Source of the DNA: Chitinophagales bacterium
GTDB lineage: Bacteria > Bacteroidota > Bacteroidia > Chitinophagales > Saprospiraceae
Direction: 5' to 3'
Assembly: GCA_013297575.1 (NCBI GenBank)
Contig: JAAFHO010000006.1
Coordinates: forward strand, 1 to 27,807
Length of the DNA: 27,807 nt
Under the pieces are notes generated by a model that was not told the DNA's origin, made no database searches, and worked only from the letters and a program-made list of their open reading frames with translations. The position numbers and the translations under genes were made by a program. Positions 21,483 to 27,807 of this stretch are shown piece after piece (the first letter of the stretch is position 1; each line of letters starts with the position of its first letter).

Positions 21483-22838
21483 TTAAAGGGGTGCAAACCA
21501 AAATGGGACTTCTCCCAGCACCATCATAGAATCTTGTTTTTCGATGGAGGGCAGTTGAACCGTTATAAAATTCTTGCCAGTTTTGAAGCCCTTTGTTTGG
21601 ATATAAGTCACTACGCCTATTGTGCCATCCTCAATGTGGCGATGAAACAACCAATCTGTTCTGCCATACGTTGAATCATTCACCAGTACGGTAAGGCTAC
21701 GCGAGAAACAGTCGGAACGAAGGCTATCAAGCAGTAGTCTTCGGACAGGTTTAGGCAAACTATCCAAGGTTTTTTCATCAGGCAATTGGCAAATTTGCTT
21801 CAAAGAATTGTCTAAATACTTTGGATAAGCCACAAATACCTTCATAAATGGCTCTGTTACCATTTCTGAGGCAATAGAAACACCACTTAAGCGAGCATGT
21901 TCGGGGCGAATATCGTCGTATTGTTCGGGACTAAGGCTATAACGGTTCTTATATTGGCCCAAAAACTGATGAAAAGTAAAAGGAGGTGCTGATTTTTTTA
22001 TCTCCGACATTGTAGCAAATGTGATAACAAATACCCCTCCCATAATTACAAAAAACACCCCGACGAGCACAACATAATACCGCTTTTTGGTTACATTGGA
22101 AGAAAAAATAAGGTTAAGGTAATTGAACGGGGTATAGATAAATGGCAGCACAATTTTGGGCATATAAACAATGATCCATCCCGCACATTTGTATAACCGT
22201 GGATTTTTTATTTGATCTAAACGCCCGATCAGTAATTGTGTTATAGCTATTAGTATGGCAATAATTGCAAAAATGATCGATAATATGGGTGGAATATGTG
22301 CTTTGTCCGAAAAAATATTAGGAATAATAAAAGTAGAGGCCAAAAAAATGGCAAGATATACTGCACTTAATCCTATACCCATTAGCGCAATCGTAAATGC
22401 AAAGCCAAATATTTGGTTACACCATTTGTCCAAGCGGGCGATATAATCCGAAAGAGAGCCATAGTGTGCTTCATAAAGTTTTTTGGCTATTGCTTTTTGC
22501 CCCGGTAATTTATCGTATTGAATTCCTTGCGAATATACCGTATGAACCCCCACCACCCCTGCCCAAAATGCACGCATGATAAAGTGGATAATAAACGTGA
22601 GCGGTAGTAAATAGGCGATCATTTTGGCAAAACTATAAGCCAATATGGGTAAATTGAGGTTAGCAGGGTTTTGATCTTGGGCAATATTATCTAAAAAATA
22701 ATAAAACGCCTTATCTGTTATTTCTGGTAAAAATGAAGACAAATATGTTGCCGCACCAGAAATGATGAGCTCCATATTCCATGTTTTTTCGGCTAGGCTT
22801 TTCAGCCATTCAGGTCGGATATCTTTGTTGGCTTCCAC
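21483..22838 (-). CDS. Hypothetical multi-pass membrane protein with soluble C-terminal domain
   Basis: 451 residues, starting with GTG directly after the TAA of the preceding gene (zero spacing), which suggests translational coupling. Hydrophobic segments lie at about 65-87, 143-172, 182-205, 219-235 and 253-276. The N-terminal 60 residues and the region 90-140 ('QGIQYDKLPGQKAIAKKLYE') are soluble, and the last 175 residues form a soluble domain with no motif that I recognise. It resembles uncharacterised Bacteroidota membrane proteins; no transporter or enzyme signature was found. Its position between PD40 lipoproteins and a TSUP transporter suggests an envelope role. Confidence 0.7.
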   Translation of the reverse strand: MEANKDIRPEWLKSLAEKTWNMELIISGAATYLSSFLPEITDKAFYYFLDNIAQDQNPANLNLPILAYSFAKMIAYLLPLTFIIHFIMRAFWAGVVGVHTVYSQGIQYDKLPGQKAIAKKLYEAHYGSLSDYIARLDKWCNQIFGFAFTIALMGIGLSAVYLAIFLASTFIIPNIFSDKAHIPPILSIIFAIIAILIAITQLLIGRLDQIKNPRLYKCAGWIIVYMPKIVLPFIYTPFNYLNLIFSSNVTKKRYYVVLVGVFFVIMGGVFVITFATMSEIKKSAPPFTFHQFLGQYKNRYSLSPEQYDDIRPEHARLSGVSIASEMVTEPFMKVFVAYPKYLDNSLKQICQLPDEKTLDSLPKPVRRLLLDSLRSDCFSRSLTVLVNDSTYGRTDWLFHRHIEDGTIGVVTYIQTKGFKTGKNFITVQLPSIEKQDSMMVLGEVPFWFAPL

Positions 22839-23498
22839 TTAAAATGATAAATATATGATACTAATTATCCCTACTAGTTGCACCAGCCAGCCTATCATTA
22901 ATACGGTAATCGTTGCATTTTTGGCGTACAAAAAACCGTAACTCACAAATCGGTCAAAGGCGGGAAAAAGCAAAAGTAGTACTATTCCCCAAATGGGCAA
23001 AAGATAACGAATATTTTGTTCCGGCAACCCCATGAGCAGTAGTATATATGCCAACAAACCGCCCAGCAGTATTTTTTTTTCAGGTAAATATAGATCTGTT
23101 TTTCTAGTAAGGATAAAAAATAGCGGTAACAACACATAAAATCCCCAGTAACACAGTGGCATAAATGGGGTAAATGACCAATGTCCCAATACCCAGAGTT
23201 TTGACCCAAAATGGTATAACATGACCAAAATACCCACTAAAAATACCCCCAAAATCGAAAACCACCGCCGTGAATATTGTAAGGAAAATTGAAAGGAGGC
23301 CAACATAATAGCCAACGCCAACACATCTGATGCTGATGTAATCGCACATTGCCATAATATAGGCGCGCATACAAAAATAGAGCCCCAAAAAAAATAACTA
23401 CGCCGCTGAGCACCGGGCGAGAGTACGCGGCAACAAGCAATAAAAAAATAGCAGGCTAATATCCCCGATACTCCGATAATAAGTGGATTGAACAGCAA
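22839..23498 (-). CDS. Polytopic membrane protein, possibly the C-terminal part of a glycosyltransferase-39-like enzyme
   Basis: 219 residues, at least six hydrophobic helices. There is no ATG near the N-terminus: the best start is TTG at 23498, 12 nt after the TAG of the upstream lipoprotein gene and in the same frame as that gene. The segment 'SASDVLALAIMLASFQFSLQ' and the late 'LPEQNIRYLLPIWGIVLLLL' resemble the middle and end of ArnT/PMT-type (GT39) glycosyltransferases, but the N-terminal helices and the Asp/Glu-bearing first extracytoplasmic loop expected for catalysis are absent. It may therefore be a truncated or remodelled gene, or a small membrane protein of unrelated function. It abuts the next gene with no spacer. 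Confidence 0.55.
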   Translation of the reverse strand: MLFNPLIIGVSGILACYFFIACCRVLSPGAQRRSYFFWGSIFVCAPILWQCAITSASDVLALAIMLASFQFSLQYSRRWFSILGVFLVGILVMLYHFGSKLWVLGHWSFTPFMPLCYWGFYVLLPLFFILTRKTDLYLPEKKILLGGLLAYILLLMGLPEQNIRYLLPIWGIVLLLLFPAFDRFVSYGFLYAKNATITVLMIGWLVQLVGIISIIYLSF

Positions 23499-23510
23499 TA
23501 AGTATCTAAT

Positions 23511-24755
23511 CTATATTTTAATTTTGGCGACACAAAAAGAAGAATTTGTGTTTACCGCAGCAAATATAAGATGTTCTTTATCGCTCCAATGTATGTCATA
23601 TTCATATATATACCTAAACCCAGATTGGATGCTCGTCACTGGGCGGTAAGTACCGGACTCTATATTAAAAATCCAAATATCGCGGTTACCCGATTTGTTA
23701 CTTAAAAAAGCCAATTGCTTTCCATCTGGGGAGATCACGGGGAAAGTTCCATTCCAACTGGGATCTACTATTTTGGTGGTTTTTCCAGTAGCAATATCTA
23801 TGTTTAGAATACCATTTAGGCCATTATTATTAGAAAAGAAAGCCGCATATAGTGACGATTTATCCGGCGACCAACTCATGCCCAATAGCGTATTGGAGTT
23901 AAGATCAAGGCGCAAATTAGGCGTAATATTGCTCTTTTGCGTACCGTCAGATTTCATGCGCCAAAAACTGTAATAACCAATTTGACCCTGATTGGAAAAA
24001 TACGCAATGTCTTGTCCATCTTGCGAAAACTGCGCGCTCACATTATCCCAAGGCACATCTGTGACCCTTGTCTCGAATTTTTGAGTCAAGTCCGCACTGT
24101 ATATTTGTGAAATATTATATTGGTCTCCTGAAGACTCAGTACGGCGCAATAGTACTTTTTTGCTATCGGAACTCCAGATAATGGGTAAATCATATTTTGT
24201 TTTATAAATCGTAGTATCCGTATTAATATCTCTTATGCTAATATCGTGAAAACTATATATATTGGAAGGGTCAACAGTCGCCGATTGATATGCCAATGAT
24301 CGCCCGTCTGGAGCGAATGAAAAAGGGTACTGGAAAAAATTCGTTTGCCTAAAGATGATTTCTGGGGTAGGTAAAGGTGTTTGGCTAGGTGTTGTAGCCA
24401 GTATTTCGGAACTTGTTGCATCATTCCGACCCATACGGGCTGTTATTTTAAAATAATACGGTTGGTTGTTTTTTAAATTTTTAACGACAAAACTGTCGGC
24501 TGTAATGCCTTCTGCTATTTCTACCATCGGATCGCCCTCCTTTTCGGATTGATAAACAACATAAGTAATGCTGCCATCTAAAGGGCAATCGCCTTTGATA
24601 TTATTGTACAAATAAAGTTGAAAATAAAGTGTTGCTTGGCCATTTCCGGGTACTATATTGCTAAAAATATATTGTGTACAAGGAAAGCCCAAAGTGTCTT
24701 TTTGGCAACTAGAACTGCAAAGTATTAAAAAAGTAAAAAGTAAAGAATAGCGCAT
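23511..24755 (-). CDS. FN3/PD40 beta-propeller lipoprotein, copy 2
   Basis: 414 residues. Signal with lipidated Cys17 (LILCSSSCQKD). Residues about 25-120 form a fibronectin-type-III-like domain ('GITADSFVVKNLKNNQPYYF'). Residues about 125-414 form a TolB-like propeller with PD40 blades, e.g. 'FSFAPDGRSLAYQS', 'FSQDGQDIAYFSNQGQIGYY', 'MSWSPDKSSLYAAFFSNNNG' and 'VISPDGKQLAFLSNKSGNRD'. The upstream neighbour (24760-26004) is a paralogue of exactly the same length, only 4 bp away, so the pair arose by tandem duplication. It probably sits in the periplasm or on the cell surface, binding proteins or glycans; the partner is unknown. Confidence 0.85.
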   Translation of the reverse strand: MRYSLLFTFLILCSSSCQKDTLGFPCTQYIFSNIVPGNGQATLYFQLYLYNNIKGDCPLDGSITYVVYQSEKEGDPMVEIAEGITADSFVVKNLKNNQPYYFKITARMGRNDATSSEILATTPSQTPLPTPEIIFRQTNFFQYPFSFAPDGRSLAYQSATVDPSNIYSFHDISIRDINTDTTIYKTKYDLPIIWSSDSKKVLLRRTESSGDQYNISQIYSADLTQKFETRVTDVPWDNVSAQFSQDGQDIAYFSNQGQIGYYSFWRMKSDGTQKSNITPNLRLDLNSNTLLGMSWSPDKSSLYAAFFSNNNGLNGILNIDIATGKTTKIVDPSWNGTFPVISPDGKQLAFLSNKSGNRDIWIFNIESGTYRPVTSIQSGFRYIYEYDIHWSDKEHLIFAAVNTNSSFCVAKIKI

Positions 24756-24759
24756 CGTA

Positions 24760-26004
24760 TTATCGTATTTTAAGTTTCATAAAACTATCACCACGGGTAT
24801 TCCAAGTGGTGTAAATTATATGGTTTTGATCGATCCAATAAAAAGGAAAATCGTAATAGGGCGGAGTGTAGTTTTTATTAATCGAACTGCATTGAGCCAA
24901 CTGGTTTGTTTCAAAATTATAACGCCATATTTCTGGTCTTCCCGAGCGGGAGGAGAAAAAATAAAGACTTTGATTATCAGGTGAAATGGTGAGATTAGAT
25001 TCCCTATAATCTGCATTCAATATTTTAGTATAGGCACCAGTGGCAATATCCATTTGGAAAATACCATTTTGGTCAGGAATACTTGAATGAGCGATAAAGT
25101 AGAAGGTTTTGCTGTCGGATGAAATGCAATGCCCCGCAAAACGATTATTAAAATAGTTATCGTAATAGGCAGGTAGTGGTAAATTAAAATCTGGAGTACA
25201 TTTTGTTTTCTGTGTACCATCTGAGCTCATTACCCAAATATTATTGAATTGTGTACTGAGTTTTCTCGAAAAATACACTATTTTTTGCCCATCGGGGGTA
25301 TATTGTCCTATAATATTATCCGAAGCATTGTCGGTTAAATGTTTTGCAGACCCTTTTTCTAAGTCCCATGTATAGATTTGCCTATTGCCAGAACCATTAT
25401 TGTATCTTTCTAAAAGTATTTTTTTCCCATCTGGACTCCAAGAGTAAGTATGAGCACTAATTGTTTGGTATAATTTTGACTTGGTCGCCCGATCAATCAC
25501 AGTCACTACGTATAAGCCGCTATCATTATAGGTTTGCCCTACCAGCAATTTAAAATCAGGAGAATACCGAGGGGAGATAATAATAGACTGGTCATTGATA
25601 TCAAAAAGAGAGGGATTGGGGTATGCTCTTACCTGAGTATGAATAATTTCGGATGTTTTAGCGTAATTACGGCCAACATAAGCATCGATTTTAAAATAAT
25701 AAGTTTGGTCGTTTTTCAAGTTTTCTATGGTGAAACTATCCGTATTTATCCCTTCTTCCACTTTGGTCATGGCGGCTGTTGGGCTGGTAGATTGGTAAAG
25801 GGTGTAGTGCCGACCCTCTATGGGGCCACCAGGAAACCCAATATCTGGACCCCAAAAGCTCTGTTCAGAATAATTAAAATATAGTTTAACTTGCTGATCT
25901 TGCGAAATGGCTTCTATTTGAGCCACGGTTGTATAATTATAGGTCTCTTTTTGGCAGGTACAAAAAAGTATGGGGAGCAGTAAAAAGTAAATAAAATAGC
26001 GCAT
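24760..26004 (-). CDS. FN3/PD40 beta-propeller lipoprotein, copy 1
   Basis: 414 residues, first gene of the leftward run. Lipidated Cys17 (ILFCTCQKE). The FN3-like part has 'GINTDSFTIENLKNDQTYYF', parallel to the same segment of copy 2. The propeller includes 'ISPRYSPDFKLLVGQTYNDS', 'YSWSPDGKKILLERYNNGSG', 'YTPDGQKIVYFSRKL' and 'ISPDNQSLYFFSSRSGRPEI'. Overall architecture, length and lipobox position equal copy 2, but most residues have diverged, so the duplication is not recent. No TAnnTTTG box was found upstream. Confidence 0.85.
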   Translation of the reverse strand: MRYFIYFLLLPILFCTCQKETYNYTTVAQIEAISQDQQVKLYFNYSEQSFWGPDIGFPGGPIEGRHYTLYQSTSPTAAMTKVEEGINTDSFTIENLKNDQTYYFKIDAYVGRNYAKTSEIIHTQVRAYPNPSLFDINDQSIIISPRYSPDFKLLVGQTYNDSGLYVVTVIDRATKSKLYQTISAHTYSWSPDGKKILLERYNNGSGNRQIYTWDLEKGSAKHLTDNASDNIIGQYTPDGQKIVYFSRKLSTQFNNIWVMSSDGTQKTKCTPDFNLPLPAYYDNYFNNRFAGHCISSDSKTFYFIAHSSIPDQNGIFQMDIATGAYTKILNADYRESNLTISPDNQSLYFFSSRSGRPEIWRYNFETNQLAQCSSINKNYTPPYYDFPFYWIDQNHIIYTTWNTRGDSFMKLKIR

Positions 26005-26260
26005 ATTTTTATTAAATTTTTAATTTTAAAATTTTATTGTGGGTCTCGGATGCGTGTAATAGTAAGTAAATTGGACGCATACCATATTTGTTTAGATAAT
26101 TGTGAAGACGTGGTGGTGGTGTTAATGGTTGGGTTAAAAAGGAGCCTTTTCAGATACCAAAGTAGCACAAATTAAACAAAACACCAGTTAATCAGTTAAA
26201 CGAAGTATATTAGCTTCGTCAACGATTGAGCCTTAGGAACTTTACGCACCACACAAATAA
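26005..26260. other. Divergent intergenic region between PD40 operon and MBL hydrolase gene
   Basis: 256 bases without a gene. The part next to the lipoprotein is very A/T rich. A small hairpin ACGAAG (26200-26205) / CTTCGT (26214-26219) lies about 40 bp upstream of the hydrolase ATG and could be an operator or leader structure. No exact promoter consensus was found on either strand. Confidence 0.4.
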
Positions 26261-26893
26261 ATGGTTTACACACTCACTTTTAACCCTTTTTCAGAAAATA
26301 CCTATATCGTTACAGACGACACCAAGGACTGTATTATTTTTGATCCAGGTTGCTACGACCCCGAGGAAAAGGCGGAATTAAAGGCTTTTATCGCCGATAA
26401 TGGCTTGCGTCCCGTACGTTTAATCAATACACATTGCCATTTAGACCATGTTTTTGGAAACAAATTTGTGGCCGATACTTGGAACCTCTCCCTCGAAATA
26501 CACCGTGGAGAATTGGGCGTTTTAGAAAATTATCCATCGGTATGCCAAAAATACGGTGTCCCTAATTTTGATCGTTCGCCCATGCCCAACCGGTTTATCG
26601 AAGCCGATGATATCATCGAGTTTGGACATTCTGCCTTAAAAGTATTGTTCACACCGGGGCATTCTCCTGCCAGTTTATCTTTTTACAATGAAAAAGAAAA
26701 TTATGTTATCGCGGGTGATGTATTGTTTTTAGAAAGTATTGGACGCACCGATTTGCCCGGCGGCAACCATGCCACATTGTTGGAAAGTATTCAAACACAA
26801 ATGTTTACGTTACCCGGTGAAACAATTGTTTACCCGGGACATGGCGACCCAACTACCATTCGGCATGAAAAAGAGTACAACCCGTTTTTTTGA
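26261..26893 (+). CDS. MBL-fold metallo-hydrolase, glyoxalase II-like
   Basis: 210 residues. The binuclear metal site is complete: THCHLDH motif (His58, His60, Asp62, His63), His134 in 'FTPGHSPAS', Asp153 in 'VIAGDVLF', and His194 in 'VYPGHGDPTTI'. The protein starts 'LTFNPFSENTYIV', the common opening of the YcbL/GloB-like group. These act on thioesters such as S-lactoylglutathione or related small-molecule substrates; it lacks the long C-terminal glutathione-binding domain of classical glyoxalase II (about 250 residues), so the substrate may differ (type II, YcbL-like). The WD40 gene follows 25 bp later. Confidence 0.9.
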   Translation: MVYTLTFNPFSENTYIVTDDTKDCIIFDPGCYDPEEKAELKAFIADNGLRPVRLINTHCHLDHVFGNKFVADTWNLSLEIHRGELGVLENYPSVCQKYGVPNFDRSPMPNRFIEADDIIEFGHSALKVLFTPGHSPASLSFYNEKENYVIAGDVLFLESIGRTDLPGGNHATLLESIQTQMFTLPGETIVYPGHGDPTTIRHEKEYNPFF

Positions 26894-26918
26894 TACTTTC
26901 TATTTGATCTACTCATAA

Positions 26919-27806
26919 ATGCTTTCGAGACACGCCGTTTGTTCCGGCCACAAAGCCGCTCTATATACATTATCGGGTAGCCATACACCACGCCATTTTT
27001 TGTCGGCGGGTGGAGATGGCTGGATAACAGAATGGAATTTTGATGCCCCCGAAACGGGTAGGGTAGTGGCCAATGTGGATTCAAAGATATTTGCACTCGC
27101 CATTGCCCCGCTCGAGTGGCCTGAACCAATGATCTTGGCTGGCAATATGCTGGGCGGTTTACATTGGGTCAATCGCCTCCGACCAACAGAAGGGCGCAAT
27201 GTGTTACACCATTCCAAAGGTATTTATGATATAGTATGGCTGGGCAACGAAGTGTTTACGGCGGGCGGCGACGGCATGTTTACCCGCTGGGATGCCACAC
27301 AACAACGCGCCGTAGAAAGTTTCCAATTGAGTAATCGTTCTTTGCGGTCTATTGCTTATAACCCAATTACAGGTATTTTTGCCATTGGGGCAAGTGACGG
27401 TAATATTTATTATATCAAAAAATCTGATTTTTCGCTCATTTCGCAGGTTTCGGCACACCAATTCGCTGTTTTTTCCGTATTGTGGTCGCCTGATGGTCAA
27501 ATACTCTATTCGGGCGGTCGTGATGCCCTGCTAAAATCATGGGTCAATTTTAATACCAATACCAGTAGCCAACCGGCACATTTATACACCATCAACCACC
27601 TTGCACTATCGCCGGATGGTCAATTTTTGGCAAGTGCAAGCCGCGATAAGTCCATCAAAATTTGGCGCGCAAATGACCTGAGTCTCCTCAAAGTACTAGA
27701 GACTTTTCGCGATAATGGGCACCTCAACTCCGTGAATCGCTTGCGTTGGACGGATGATGGCCTGTTGTCTTGCAGCGATGATCGGACGATCCTCATTTGG
27801 ACCTAA
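26919..27806 (+). CDS. WD40-repeat protein, cytoplasmic
   Basis: 295 residues, complete; the stop codon ends one base before the window end. No signal peptide. About six to seven WD-like blades fill the protein, with clear units such as 'FLSAGGDGWITEWNF', 'VFTAGGDGMFTRWDAT', 'VLWSPDGQILYSGGRDALLKSW', 'LALSPDGQFLASASRDKSIKIW' and a C-terminal 'LLSCSDDRTILIWT' that probably closes the ring. WD40 propellers serve as protein-interaction platforms; no catalytic part is attached. It is probably co-transcribed with the MBL hydrolase gene. Partner unknown. Confidence 0.88.
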   Translation: MLSRHAVCSGHKAALYTLSGSHTPRHFLSAGGDGWITEWNFDAPETGRVVANVDSKIFALAIAPLEWPEPMILAGNMLGGLHWVNRLRPTEGRNVLHHSKGIYDIVWLGNEVFTAGGDGMFTRWDATQQRAVESFQLSNRSLRSIAYNPITGIFAIGASDGNIYYIKKSDFSLISQVSAHQFAVFSVLWSPDGQILYSGGRDALLKSWVNFNTNTSSQPAHLYTINHLALSPDGQFLASASRDKSIKIWRANDLSLLKVLETFRDNGHLNSVNRLRWTDDGLLSCSDDRTILIWT

Positions 27807-27807
27807 T

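Noticed and set aside
26830..27217. Leftward frames opposite the MBL and WD40 genes
   Set aside because: They lie antisense to two well-supported genes and have no recognisable domain.

Overview
The window looks like a chromosomal segment of a Bacteroidota bacterium, most likely from the Saprospiria/Chitinophagia side; the exact lineage is an inference. Reasons: secreted proteins with the C-terminal 'gliding motility' (type B) sorting domain of the type IX secretion system, near-absence of Shine-Dalgarno sites, TAnnTTTG promoter -7 boxes upstream of several genes, lipoproteins with short lipoboxes, a topoisomerase I with GR(F/W)GP repeats and a Lys/Ala tail, and an ECF sigma factor paired with an anti-sigma-like beta-barrel protein. 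No rRNA, tRNA, CRISPR array or prophage was seen.

Layout. 1-1590 (-): most of a secreted T9SS cargo protein that runs off the left edge. 1734-3843 (+): TPR lipoprotein, gatC, LolD/MacB-type ABC ATPase, ended by a strong hairpin terminator. 3953-5241: a REP/RAYT locus, with an IS200-like HUH transposase gene flanked by inverted copies of a 29-bp palindrome, two more copies of the palindrome inside the transposase reading frame, and a tandem array of palindrome-bearing 85-110 bp units. The last array copy supplies the stop codon of the next gene. 5238-11153 (-): a 1971-residue T9SS surface protein. 11386-12735: LysE-type exporter and a divergent conserved protein whose start codons are 18 bp apart. 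12884-15466 (+): topA, facing a bidirectional terminator. 18644-15611 (-): ECF sigma factor, anti-sigma/beta-barrel protein, lipoprotein. 18950-20670 (+): prs and queE. 26004-20699 (-): a tightly packed five-gene run of two paralogous FN3/PD40 lipoproteins, two membrane proteins and a TSUP transporter. 26261-27806 (+): MBL-fold hydrolase and a WD40 protein.

How genes work together. prs and queE are 8 nt apart and probably co-transcribed. The sigma/anti-sigma/lipoprotein trio looks like an envelope-sensing regulatory unit. The lipoprotein-membrane protein run looks like an uncharacterised envelope operon. The most unusual part is the REP/RAYT locus: a domesticated transposase that appears to have absorbed copies of its own target palindrome into its linker, next to an actively rearranging array of the same element.
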